DNA of 64,000 nt, from contig JASJCT010000011.1 of the NCBI GenBank assembly GCA_030065855.1, forward strand, positions 45,387 to 109,386, written 5' to 3'. This document shows, one piece after another, positions 1 through 8,510 of this stretch (its first letter is position 1; each line of letters begins with the position of its first letter). A program made the position numbers and the translations under genes. Below the pieces are notes generated by a model. That model was given only the letters and a program-made list of their open reading frames with translations, searched no databases and was not told the DNA's origin. Source of the DNA: Myxococcota bacterium (lineage in GTDB: Bacteria; Myxococcota_A; Polyangia; JAAYKL01).

Positions 1-60
1 CTGCTCGGTCTGCTCGGTCTGCTCGGTCTGCTCGGTCTGTTCGGTCTGCTCGGTCTGCTC
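1..60. repeat. 9-bp tandem repeat encoding Thr-Glu-Gln
   Basis: Six full copies of CTGCTCGGT (the fifth is CTGTTCGGT) plus a partial one run to the window edge. On the minus strand they are in frame with the lipoprotein gene that starts at 1281 and encode repeated Thr-Glu-Gln. The array may continue beyond the window. Confidence 0.9.
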
Positions 61-1281
61 GCTTTCCTTTGGGGGTATTTCTTTTACGAAAACGATACTG
101 CCGAATTTATCCAGGGCGTGGAAATCTCCTCTCAAGGGGGGAGACCAGGCACTGTACCTGGGTCTATCTTTGGTAATGTCGATTCTAAGGAAATTCCCGC
201 GCCATTGGGTGTCTATTTTAGGGGGAACCCCTGCTTGTTCTGAAATCGAGGAAAACGGCACGGCCAACTCGGCTGTCCAGCCCTTATCTTCGTCTGCGTC
301 GTTGTTTAGCGTGCCGTCGAGTGAGACCTTGACTTGCATGTTGCTCGACCAGTTATTTTGATTTTTCCGATGCGTCGGTAAAAACGCATCAAAAACGATG
401 CCTGCCGGGTTCACTTGCAGTTCGTAGTAATCTTTCCCATCCCCCTGGGGATCGAGAAAAAACTCAAATGCGTCCTCTCGCCAGAGCGGTGCATCTGGTT
501 TGGTGAATTTGCTCTTGATGAAGTCATCTTGGGCAATCATCGCCACATAGAGGTAATTTTTATCCCACAACAATCGCACCTCAGTGGGACGTTCAGCACT
601 GAATCCAGTCAACGTATCGCTAAACGCGGCGAGTTTTGGCGCGTTGTGCCATGCCGGATCTTCGCCGATCTTGCCATCGATTACCGGTGGCATCTCGGCA
701 TGCGGTATCATCGCAACGAAATCGCCTCGCTTCGGTGGTTGGGTTTGTATTTGCGGTCCCCTGACCCTTCCGCCCTTGTCCGCGTGCTCACCACTTGCTT
801 TCAATCGGTCGTCATTCTTCCACATGCCGACCCTTGGTTCGAAGATTTCATACTTCCAGTTGTCGGGTATTTTATAGGGTTGCACGTCTTTTATGATCAG
901 GCCAGACTGCCAGTACTCCGGCTGAAAATGCTCCCGGATGGGACCGGGGGTATCTATGTTGAGGCGCGCGATGCCGCGCTCGTCAAACGCGTGGGTGAAC
1001 AGGCGCCAGCCCGGTCCGGGGGCTTTTATACAGTGCCAGTACCAGGTTACGGTCACTGTATTTCCGGCGAGCACGCGCTGTTTGCTCACGTCGTATCCCA
1101 GCAGCACGACCTTGTCCCCCAGCGGGAGGTTTAATGTCTTGTGCATCCGTTTGGGCGGTTGCTTTAGGAGATACGTTGCGATCTTATCGCTCTTATCAGA
1201 AGTGACATAAGACGTACTATCGAGGCACCCCCAAAATACTGGGCCCAGGGCCAATATGGCAGCCATCTTTTTCCACCTCAT
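1..1281 (-). CDS. Lipoprotein with CBM9-like domain and C-terminal TEQ repeats (partial, runs off window)
   Basis: The frame is open for 427 codons from ATG at 1281 to the window edge, so the C-terminus is missing. AGGAGC lies 6 nt upstream of the ATG. The N-terminus is a lipoprotein signal with lipobox VFWGC (Cys19). Residues about 45-190 look like a beta-sandwich of the kind attached to membrane glycosyltransferases. Residues about 205-405 match a family 9 carbohydrate-binding-like domain: PPVIDGKIGEDPAW, a YLYVAMIAQDD strand, then EDAFEFFLDPQGD and a GWTAELAVPF strand. The known tail is (TEQ)n. It lies 36 bp after ffh on the same strand and may be cotranscribed. I infer a sugar-binding or surface-anchored envelope lipoprotein; the ligand cannot be told. 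Confidence 0.8.
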   Translation of the reverse strand, partial: MRWKKMAAILALGPVFWGCLDSTSYVTSDKSDKIATYLLKQPPKRMHKTLNLPLGDKVVLLGYDVSKQRVLAGNTVTVTWYWHCIKAPGPGWRLFTHAFDERGIARLNIDTPGPIREHFQPEYWQSGLIIKDVQPYKIPDNWKYEIFEPRVGMWKNDDRLKASGEHADKGGRVRGPQIQTQPPKRGDFVAMIPHAEMPPVIDGKIGEDPAWHNAPKLAAFSDTLTGFSAERPTEVRLLWDKNYLYVAMIAQDDFIKSKFTKPDAPLWREDAFEFFLDPQGDGKDYYELQVNPAGIVFDAFLPTHRKNQNNWSSNMQVKVSLDGTLNNDADEDKGWTAELAVPFSSISEQAGVPPKIDTQWRGNFLRIDITKDRPRYSAWSPPLRGDFHALDKFGSIVFVKEIPPKESEQTEQTEQTEQTEQTEQTEQ

Positions 1282-1317
1282 GTTGAGCTCCTTTTTTCCT
1301 ATATCGTTCAATCGAGC

Positions 1318-2916
1318 TTATTTACGGCTCTTTTTGCGGGACTTCTTTGCCTGTTTGCGCTTTGCCTTTGCCTTTGCCTTGCTGCCCGTCGACCGGGTCT
1401 TCCGACTGGCCTGCCCGGCCCGATCTGCAATGGCTGCCTGGAGCATCTCATCGCCGAGTTGCCCCATCGCGCCAGCTGGCATGCCCGGCAGCGCTGGCAT
1501 GCCCGGCATGCCCTGGTTACCCATGGCGCCTTTCAACTTGCGGGCCATGGCGAGCTGCTTCATGCCGGGTATCTTGGAAAGCATGCCGGCTTGAGCGCCG
1601 ATATTGCCCATCATGTCCCGAACCCCCTTGAACCGGGTCAGGAGATCTCGGACTTCCTTGGCGCGGCGACCCGACCCCTTGGCAACGCGCTCGATGCGTC
1701 CGGGCTGAGCGTCAAAGAGGGATACGTCGATCCGTTCCTTGGCTGTCATGGATTGAATAATCGACTCGATTTTAACGAGTTCTGCATCATCCACATTCAT
1801 GCCCTCTGGCAATCCATCTTGGAAGAACGGCAACTTTTCTATGAGATCGCCGAGGGAGCCCATTTTTTTAATGGCCCGAATTTGTTCGAGAAAATCCAGC
1901 ATATTGAATTGACCACGGAGCATGCGGCGGGCGTCCTTTTCCGCCTTATCGGCGTCGAGCACTTCTTCGAAGTCCTTGACAAGCCCCACCACATCACCCA
2001 TGCCCAAAATGCGCGAGGCAAGACCATCTGGACGAAACTCCTCTAGCTTATCGAGCGCTTCGCCCATCCCGAGGTATTTGATCGGAGCCCCTGTTGTTTC
2101 CTTGATGGAAAGCGCTGCTCCGCCCCTGGCATCCCCGTCCAGCTTCGTGAGCACCACGCCGGAGAGATTGAGTTTTTTGTGGAACTCGTGGGCAGTGGTG
2201 ACGGCGTCCTGGCCTATCATCGCATCGGCGACGAGAAAGATGTTTTTGGGTTTTACGGTTTTTTTGATATCGAAAAGCTCCTGCATCAGCTTTTCATCCA
2301 CGGTTTGCCGCCCGGCTGTATCGAAGAGCACAACGTCTCGGCGCCCCTTCCTCGCCTCCTGCATGGCGTCGTTACAGATTTTAACCGGGTCCTTAATGTC
2401 GGTATTCGCGAACACAGGCAGGTCCAGTCGGCCGCCGAGCACCTGGAGTTGCTCAATAGCGGCCGGTCGGTACACGTCAGCTGCCACGAGCAATGGTCGG
2501 TGGCCATTTTTTTCCAGTAATCTGGCCAACTTAGCGGTGGTCGTGGTCTTGCCGACGCCGTTGAGGCCCACCATCATGATGCCGGTTGGGGTCCCTTTGG
2601 GTGCCATGGCGAGGTCTGTGTCCACCGGTCCCATCATGGCGGTGAGTTCGTCGAGGCATATTTTTACAAACGCATCGGTCGGGGATATCTTCGTTTTCTT
2701 ACCCTTTGATTTGGCAAGGGTTTGAACCACCTCTCCGATGGCCTTTTCCCGGACGCGAGAGAGAAAGGCTTTTGTGAGCGCCAGATCGACATCCGCTTCT
2801 AATAGGGATAGGCGAATGTCCCGGAGCGCCGTATCGACGATCTTTTCGTCGATTTCCACGAGCCCCTTAAACCGGTCTTTTGCTTTTCTGAACCCTTTTG
2901 TCAGTGTTTCGAACAT
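1318..2916 (-). CDS. ffh: Signal recognition particle protein Ffh
   Basis: This is the GTPase that binds 4.5S RNA and signal sequences and delivers nascent membrane proteins to FtsY. The order is N-domain (1-100), G-domain and Met-rich M-domain. GLNGVGKTT (about 117-125) is the P-loop, DTAGR and TKLDGDARGG are further G motifs, and the Met-rich stretch around MLSKIPGMKQ follows. At 532 aa it is longer than the usual roughly 450 aa. It carries a GMPGMPALPGMP segment and a very basic Lys/Arg tail after the M-domain. The tail may add RNA contacts, which is inference. It precedes the CBM9-like lipoprotein gene on the same strand. Confidence 0.97.
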   Translation of the reverse strand: MFETLTKGFRKAKDRFKGLVEIDEKIVDTALRDIRLSLLEADVDLALTKAFLSRVREKAIGEVVQTLAKSKGKKTKISPTDAFVKICLDELTAMMGPVDTDLAMAPKGTPTGIMMVGLNGVGKTTTTAKLARLLEKNGHRPLLVAADVYRPAAIEQLQVLGGRLDLPVFANTDIKDPVKICNDAMQEARKGRRDVVLFDTAGRQTVDEKLMQELFDIKKTVKPKNIFLVADAMIGQDAVTTAHEFHKKLNLSGVVLTKLDGDARGGAALSIKETTGAPIKYLGMGEALDKLEEFRPDGLASRILGMGDVVGLVKDFEEVLDADKAEKDARRMLRGQFNMLDFLEQIRAIKKMGSLGDLIEKLPFFQDGLPEGMNVDDAELVKIESIIQSMTAKERIDVSLFDAQPGRIERVAKGSGRRAKEVRDLLTRFKGVRDMMGNIGAQAGMLSKIPGMKQLAMARKLKGAMGNQGMPGMPALPGMPAGAMGQLGDEMLQAAIADRAGQASRKTRSTGSKAKAKAKRKQAKKSRKKSRK

Positions 2917-3143
2917 GTGTTTCCCATTTGCTGTGTCAATAAATCAGGTACCCATCCCAAACGAACGATGGGCACGGGGCAATACTATCCAAGCCCTGAC
3001 GGTGAGCGGGCGCAGCTTAACACAACCCAAACCCAATGGCCAAGCCGGACAGTGGCATTACTAGATTTTCGAGGAATAAATTGATAGTCTTTCTAAAAAT
3101 CAATCACTGAATTACCCAAAGAATTGATAAAACAAAATTTGTC

Positions 3144-3767
3144 ATGACAGAGAAACGCTTGAAGATAATCACGCTGTTCATTAATTTGATCAGCGGCATT
3201 TCTTTCGGCATTTTAATCAACGGCAAGTCTTGGATGCTGCTTGCTGTCGTCGGTCTGATATTCTGCTTATGGAACCTTTATGCCATTGTTCGACTGCCGC
3301 GATCCCGGATCGAGCTTCTGCTTAGGTTGGTGCATGATCAACTCAGTCCAGGTGTCGGTGACAACGTCAGATGCGGCTTCTTGGTGCCAACGAGGAAAGG
3401 CAATATCGTTAAGATATCAAGTTACGAAAACAGAAAATTTAACCACAAAAGGCGAATCGTGCGCGCGGGAATAGGCACTGCAGGGCGAGCCTTTTCCTCC
3501 AGAAGGGAAGTGATACTGCCCGAGCTAAGAGGGGATTTTAGAGAAGTCATGCTCCGAGATTGGGGATTCACCAGTTCTGAGGTTGATAAACTCCAACAGG
3601 ATCGAAAATCATATGCGAGCATGCCTTTTCTTAATGATAGAGGGGATGAAGTACTGGGTGTTATCTGTGTCGATGCTGCGACACCGCGGTTTCCAACAGC
3701 AGACCGCTTGGATATTTTGCGCTGGTTTATCCCGTACTTCAGCGCTATATTAGAGAATGAGAGGTGA
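3144..3767 (+). CDS. Membrane-anchored GAF-domain protein
   Basis: The 207-aa protein has two short hydrophobic segments at about residues 9-25 and 29-48. A soluble domain of about 150 residues follows and resembles a GAF fold: a charged strand, the IVRAGIGTAGRAF turn, then SMPFLNDRGDEVLGVICVDA, the typical end of a GAF domain. Such proteins usually sense small ligands or redox state; none can be named here. The downstream 74-aa gene begins 6 nt after its stop and is probably cotranscribed. Confidence 0.6.
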   Translation: MTEKRLKIITLFINLISGISFGILINGKSWMLLAVVGLIFCLWNLYAIVRLPRSRIELLLRLVHDQLSPGVGDNVRCGFLVPTRKGNIVKISSYENRKFNHKRRIVRAGIGTAGRAFSSRREVILPELRGDFREVMLRDWGFTSSEVDKLQQDRKSYASMPFLNDRGDEVLGVICVDAATPRFPTADRLDILRWFIPYFSAILENER

Positions 3768-3773
3768 TAATCA

Positions 3774-3998
3774 ATGAGCGGTAACAGCGCCAATATTGAA
3801 GAGATAATCGCCGGGTTAGGCGATGTGGACAAGCAATACCATGACTTAATGATTGAAGCCGGATTTGTGCCGGAAATGGTAGGGGATACCCTTACTTATG
3901 CTCGCCCCGCCGTAATGCTGACACGTGATAGCTCTAAAAGGACAGCGGCAACAACAGATGGGATCCATCACCCCCTAATGAGACTTATTTCCCTGTAG
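3774..3998 (+). CDS. Small hypothetical protein
   Basis: This 74-aa reading frame directly follows the GAF protein with a 6-nt gap, and the upstream GAGAGGTGAT can serve as ribosome-binding site. The first half is acidic (IEEIIAGLGDVDKQYHDLMIEAG) and could form helices. I do not recognise the family. Position and spacing support a partner of the GAF protein; otherwise no function can be given. Confidence 0.45.
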   Translation: MSGNSANIEEIIAGLGDVDKQYHDLMIEAGFVPEMVGDTLTYARPAVMLTRDSSKRTAATTDGIHHPLMRLISL

Positions 3999-4028
3999 AT
4001 AACCCAATAATTTTATTAATAAAAGAGG

Positions 4029-5051
4029 ATGCGCATTGCCCGATACTTCGTTGTTCGCGTCCTCATGCACAGCGCGATGTGTGCGGTCGTGTTGACCGCC
4101 ATATACGCTGCCATTGACTTTGTGGAAGTGGGCTCCAGAATGGACGCACCTATGGGTCGTCTGCTCGGCCTTTATCCCACCCGACTGCCCATGGCACTTA
4201 TCCATATCCTTCCGGTTGCCCTTTCCCTCGGCGTCCAGCTCACCCTCTCGTCGGCGCGCCGCTCAGGTGAATGGACCGCCTTGAGATCTGCCGGTATTTC
4301 CCCTTTGAAAATCGCAGGCGCCCTGATGTTTGTGCCGCTCTGTTCAATAGGACTGAGCGGCGCACTTTCAATGCACATCTGCCCGTGGGCGCTTTCAAAA
4401 TGGCAGGCATTTGAAACCCAATCCATGATCAAGCTCAAAGGTCAAGGCACCTGGTGTAGGAAGGGGGCGTTCTTTGTGAAGACTGGGGAAGACCAGGATC
4501 CACAGCTGGTAATTAAACGGAACAGGCGTGGGTTACCCAACACAATCCAATGGATCGCACCCCAAGGCAGCCGAGTCGGGTCGTATGTTTGGCACCACCA
4601 CACGGGATGGCATGGGCCCATGCCGCTTGCGGGCCCGGCCACTCGCTGCACGACCCCATTACCCACTGCAGGGGCTGCAGTAAGCCAGCCCTTCGGGCCA
4701 GTGGCTGCCTCGTTGAGCGAGAGTGAGATCGCGATCGCCATCCGCCAATTCGAGGCCAACGGCTGGTCTGCTGCATCCCTGAGAGCCGAGCGCGCCCTGC
4801 GCGTGGCACTGATGGCCGCATGCTTCTTGGTGCCACTCCTCGGATTGGGTCTCAGTTTCGGAGAGGTCGCCGGTGGCGCGAAACTCGCAGGTCGAAGCCT
4901 GGCCGCGTCTCTATCCTACTGGCTCTGCTTAGCACCCGCGTGGAACGGTGCCGCACGCGGGGCTTGGTCGTGGCTTGTTGTAGCGGTGTGGATCCCACTG
5001 GTGTTTTTTCTAATCGGAATGCTTGCGATTGTGGCTTTTGCGAGGAGATGA
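4029..5051 (+). CDS. LptF/LptG-family permease (YjgP/YjgQ)
   Basis: The 340-aa protein begins with the typical MRIARYFVVRVLMHSAMCAVVL helix, then IYAAIDFVE and a run of membrane helices (about 60-80, 95-125). A periplasmic stretch follows (about 130-250) and a final group of helices from about 255 to 338. LTLSSARRSGEWTALRSAGIS is the family's conserved cytoplasmic loop. Known members form the LptB2FG ABC transporter that extracts lipopolysaccharide. Only one copy is here, so F versus G cannot be decided. AGAGG sits directly against the ATG, which is unusually close, but the N-terminus fits the family. Confidence 0.8.
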   Translation: MRIARYFVVRVLMHSAMCAVVLTAIYAAIDFVEVGSRMDAPMGRLLGLYPTRLPMALIHILPVALSLGVQLTLSSARRSGEWTALRSAGISPLKIAGALMFVPLCSIGLSGALSMHICPWALSKWQAFETQSMIKLKGQGTWCRKGAFFVKTGEDQDPQLVIKRNRRGLPNTIQWIAPQGSRVGSYVWHHHTGWHGPMPLAGPATRCTTPLPTAGAAVSQPFGPVAASLSESEIAIAIRQFEANGWSAASLRAERALRVALMAACFLVPLLGLGLSFGEVAGGAKLAGRSLAASLSYWLCLAPAWNGAARGAWSWLVVAVWIPLVFFLIGMLAIVAFARR

Positions 5052-5075
5052 GCCGGATGGAGATCGTCGCTTCTC

Positions 5076-5603
5076 TCATTCCCTCTCGCTAGCAAAACCA
5101 ATTTTCCTTTTGCTGGTTTGCTTTGTTGGGCTCAAGAGCTGCCGGATCGCCTCAAAGACCACTTTGAACTGTTCATCGTATTTTTTTTCCATGGCTAGAA
5201 TCTTATCGGCGATCAATTTATTGGTGGCCAGGATTTCTCAAAGCTTGACGAACGTCCGCATGATGGCGATGTTGACCTCAATGGCACGCTCACTGCTAAG
5301 GACACTGGAAAGCATGGCCACCCCTTGTTCGGTGAAAACATAAGGTGGTTTTCGTCTACCTCCATGTGATCTTGATCTTCCAAATTGGAATTTCAAGTCT
5401 CTATATTCTTGTAATGTAAGGCGAAAACAGAAATCATCTGGAAAGCGATCCTGATTTCTTTGGATAGCCTTGTTTAAATTTCCCGTTTCTACATTGTACA
5501 GTTTAGCGAGATCCTCATCGAACATGACTTTCTGACCGCGCACGAAGTAGATGAGTCCTGCGATCCGCTCGGCCAGGACGATATCCGATTTCTTGCTCAT
5601 CAA
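5076..5603 (-). pseudogene. ORF6N-domain protein interrupted by an in-frame TGA
   Basis: The first 121 codons (to 5238) encode a typical ORF6N domain: VRGQKVMFDEDLAKLYNVET, RNQDRFPDDFCFRLT, PYVFTEQGVAMLSSVL. The frame stops at TGA (5240-5238) just after RTFVKL. In the same frame it continues for 53 more codons with EILATNKLIADKILAMEKKY, then YDEQFKVVFEAIRQLL, KRKIGFASERE and a stop at 5076. That is the coiled tail expected in this family. A single CGA-to-TGA change would explain the break. ORF6N proteins are phage-like DNA-binding regulators of unclear role. A functional short form cannot be excluded. Confidence 0.75.
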
Positions 5604-5866
5604 TCACCTCGTAGGGGAAGGTACTTGGTCTGAAATCGAAACCTGTGGTTTCAAATGCTTAGGTCTACATCCCGCACTTGAGTGCTGTCTGTTCATGAAG
5701 CTTTAGCACCAGCAAAGAACACACCAAATCAGGATGATGCGAGCATCACCGCGTACTACATTGTGAGGACCGCTATGAACATCGACGGAGATCGGCGTCG
5801 GCAAGGGCGCCCGGCGTCGGGCTCCGTCGATTTCGCCGAAAGTGGGTCACCTTCGCATGGACCGCA

Positions 5867-7099
5867 TTACGATTTTATAAGTGACGCCCATGTCGATTCG
5901 ACCCGGTCAAAAACAGCCTCCCAGGTAAACGACGCCAGAGTGTTTTTGAACGCGATGTCCTCGGTATCAAGTGGCGGGTGCTTGATGGCCCGCGCTATTG
6001 TTCGCTCTAGGTCCAGGGTAAATCGGGGAAGATGGGACGGATCCGGCGTATCGATGCCGATGAGTGGCGGCATCGGCACCGTATCAATGGCGTTGGGAAT
6101 CAAGCGCATGAGCGCGTCCACAACGCCGGGCAGGGGGGTCGATATCAGTCGGCATCCACAGGCGAACGCCTCCACAAGGACGAGCGGCATGCCCTCATAA
6201 AACGATGGCAGCACACAGAGCGTACATCTGCGCAGCAGATCAGCAAGGGCGGGTTGGGAGAGCTGTCCGCAATAGCGAACTGCCGGATACATGCCCTTGA
6301 TTTGTTCCCGTATCGATTCGGCTTCTTGCCCCGATCCAGCACCTGCCACGTGCATTTCGATGGGATGACCTTTTTCGAGGAGCTGATGCACGGCCAAAAG
6401 AAGCTGGGGCAATCCCTTGGCCGGGCTCAGCTTGCCAACGTAGACCAGGGTCGGGACCTGGGGTTCGATCCTGCCCCGCGGGTGGAAGAGGGCTTCGTTA
6501 TACCCGGCGCCAATAACTGAAATGCGATCCTTTGGGACGCCGAGGGTTGTCCCTAGTTGGTCAGCATGGCCTGCGTGGAGTGCGAGGAAAGCATCATTTC
6601 TCCTGCATCCCTCCCATACATCGTCGGCCAAATGGGGGCAAAGTACGGCTTGCCGAAGCCCGGTGGCGTGACACTGGGTGACCACTGGAATGGCCGGGGC
6701 GACAGCTTTGATCAGGGCGCTGACTATCCAGATGTGGTGTGAATGGATGATATCCGGACGGGTTTTTTCAATAACACGTTTCAAATGACGCTGCCACGCG
6801 CGCTGATAAGCGTCGATCTCTGCTTCGGACATGGATGAGAATCGCGTGCTCTCATAGGGCATGACATCGCTCATGCCCGGCACTGCAAATGGGAGTGTCT
6901 CAGTGCCGAAGAACAGGGGATGCATCTGATCTGGGCCGAGGTCGGCGATCGCAACCGTAGGCTCACTTGACGGCACGCCTACTACCGCGTGCTGGCGCCA
7001 TCCTTTTTCCGCCGCGCAGGCCACCAATGCATCGAGGGTAACACCGCTGCCTGTTTGCTGGGGTCGTTGAGAGAGAATGTGGAGAACCGTACGCGACAT
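5867..7099 (-). CDS. Family 4 glycosyltransferase (GT-B)
   Basis: The 410-aa protein has a two-domain GT-B plan. The N-domain opens with VLHILSQRPQQTGSGVTLDALV and contains DIIHSHHIW. The C-domain opens with TLVYVGKLSPAKGLPQLLLAV and carries LPSFYEGMPLVLVEAFACG, the EX7E-type donor-binding motif of GT4 enzymes. It likely transfers a sugar from a nucleotide donor to a surface glycan or metabolite; substrates are unknown. It stands alone, with 263 bp of featureless DNA between it and the ORF6N pseudogene and a 152-bp divergent region shared with the Fic gene. Confidence 0.85.
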   Translation of the reverse strand: MSRTVLHILSQRPQQTGSGVTLDALVACAAEKGWRQHAVVGVPSSEPTVAIADLGPDQMHPLFFGTETLPFAVPGMSDVMPYESTRFSSMSEAEIDAYQRAWQRHLKRVIEKTRPDIIHSHHIWIVSALIKAVAPAIPVVTQCHATGLRQAVLCPHLADDVWEGCRRNDAFLALHAGHADQLGTTLGVPKDRISVIGAGYNEALFHPRGRIEPQVPTLVYVGKLSPAKGLPQLLLAVHQLLEKGHPIEMHVAGAGSGQEAESIREQIKGMYPAVRYCGQLSQPALADLLRRCTLCVLPSFYEGMPLVLVEAFACGCRLISTPLPGVVDALMRLIPNAIDTVPMPPLIGIDTPDPSHLPRFTLDLERTIARAIKHPPLDTEDIAFKNTLASFTWEAVFDRVESTWASLIKS

Positions 7100-7163
7100 T
7101 TAATACGACTAGTCATTCTAACGAGGGTTTGTCAAAACAATTTCCTTGCGAGCCGGCCATGTG

Positions 7164-7237
7164 AAGCGATCGCTTATTTTTATGGACACAAAAGAAGCGA
7201 TCGCTTATTATAGGTCAACAGTATGAAGCGATCGCTT
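7164..7237 (+). promoter_or_regulatory. Three identical 12-bp palindromes, 31-bp period, upstream of fic
   Basis: The perfect palindrome AAGCGATCGCTT occurs at 7164-7175, 7195-7206 and 7226-7237. The starts are exactly 31 bp apart, close to three helical turns, so bound proteins would sit on one face of the DNA. The last copy ends 14 nt before the fic ATG and covers its ribosome-binding region. I infer operators for a DNA-binding regulator, perhaps the C-terminal winged helix of the Fic protein itself. Confidence 0.7.
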
Positions 7238-7251
7238 CCTGAAAGTGAACG

Positions 7252-8412
7252 ATGAAAAGGAAAACCGGAGAGTCCGAGCACAGCACCGTGGCAGGAGAGG
7301 AGGTCAGGGCCTTCATTCCGTATCCCCTGCCGCCTCGGGACCCGCCCCTGGATCTCGATGGTGAGCTGGCGCCGTTGCTCGCCCGTGCAGAGGAGCAGGT
7401 ACAGCTTCTCGACCTGGCCGGCGATCTGGTGCCCTCGATCGAGTGGTTCGTCTACGCCTTCGTTCGCAAGGAAGCGGTCCTTTCAGCGCAGATCGAAGGC
7501 ACTCAGGCCACGCTGATGGACCTACTCGAAGTCGAGGCATCAGGTGAGGATCCGACCGATGCTGATGTGGCGGAGGTCTGCGGTTACGTTTCTGCACTGA
7601 ACTATGCCTGGGAGGAGCTCACCCGCGAAACCGGTCTCCCCATCTCCATGCGAATCCTGTCCGAGACCCACCGCAGGCTTCTAAGCGGGGCACGAGGATC
7701 TCAGAAGCAACCCGGCGAGGTGCGTCGCTCGCAGAACTGGATCGGCGGCACCCGGCCGGGAAACGCGACCTTTGTTCCGCCACCGCCGCTTCGGCTCAAC
7801 AAGCTACTCAGTGAATTCGAGCGTGCGATCCACGATGAAAGCGACCTTCCCCCGCTTGTACGCGTTGGGCTGCTCCACGTTCAGTTCGAGACGTTGCATC
7901 CCTACCTCGACGGCAATGGTCGCCTGGGGCGCCTGCTCATCACGCTGCTCCTGCGCCACTGGAAGCTCTTGTCGCGGCCTCTCCTCTATTTGAGCCTCTT
8001 CTTGAAGACCCACCAGCAGGAGTATTACCGCCGACTGGGTGCGGTGCGGACTGAAGGCGACTGGGAAGGTTGGCTTTCTTACTTTCTCGAAGGCGTCGCG
8101 GTTGTGGCCGAAGCGGCTGTCGTCACCGCGCGGCGGCTGCACGCCATCGTCGCTCAGAGTCGAGCACGTCTCATGGCCCGCGAAGACGCCACGGTAATGA
8201 GCATCCGCCTCTGCGACCGTCTCCCCGAGCATCCCTTGTTAACGGTCAACCGGGTCGTCGACCTGCTCGCATGTTCGCGCCCTGCCGCCGCCAAGGCACT
8301 GGGTGTGCTCGAGGCCGCGGAGGTCTTGCACGCACTCGATGACCGCAAGAAGAATCGGACCGTCATGTTCAAGGCCTATCTGGACAACCTTCGCGAAGGG
8401 ACAGAGTTGTAG
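7252..8412 (+). CDS. Fic-family protein with N-terminal inhibitory motif and C-terminal winged helix
   Basis: The predicted AMP-transferase has 386 aa. The Fic_N region holds SAQIEG (78-83), the S/TxxxEG/N inhibitory helix of class II Fic proteins, whose glutamate blocks ATP in the resting state. The active-site loop HPYLDGNGRLGR (216-227) is intact. The last about 70 residues (from LTVNRVVDLLACSRPAAAKAL) look like a winged HTH. Known relatives AMPylate proteins or themselves and can act as transcription regulators. The gene is strikingly GC-rich at third positions compared with its neighbours, suggesting transfer. No separate antitoxin gene is adjacent. Regulation by the three upstream palindromes is inferred. 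Confidence 0.88.
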   Translation: MKRKTGESEHSTVAGEEVRAFIPYPLPPRDPPLDLDGELAPLLARAEEQVQLLDLAGDLVPSIEWFVYAFVRKEAVLSAQIEGTQATLMDLLEVEASGEDPTDADVAEVCGYVSALNYAWEELTRETGLPISMRILSETHRRLLSGARGSQKQPGEVRRSQNWIGGTRPGNATFVPPPPLRLNKLLSEFERAIHDESDLPPLVRVGLLHVQFETLHPYLDGNGRLGRLLITLLLRHWKLLSRPLLYLSLFLKTHQQEYYRRLGAVRTEGDWEGWLSYFLEGVAVVAEAAVVTARRLHAIVAQSRARLMAREDATVMSIRLCDRLPEHPLLTVNRVVDLLACSRPAAAKALGVLEAAEVLHALDDRKKNRTVMFKAYLDNLREGTEL

Positions 8413-8510
8413 GGAGATGCCTGTCTTGCTTGAAAAAGCTGCACCGATATGGTGAAACTATCCGAGCAGATTTCGATAGCGGCATCGCGACAAAGAAAGC
8501 ACTAGCTGTA

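Noticed and set aside
415..1134. Plus-strand reading frame of 239 aa
   Set aside because: It lies opposite the CBM9-like lipoprotein frame, which has a signal sequence, ribosome-binding site and family motifs; this frame has none.
5682..6200. Plus-strand frame of 172 aa
   Set aside because: It overlaps the glycosyltransferase gene in antisense and has no recognisable features.
7164..7237. Cyanobacterial HIP1 (GCGATCGC) sites
   Set aside because: The motif is part of a longer 12-bp palindrome confined to one locus with exact spacing, unlike the scattered HIP1 repeats.
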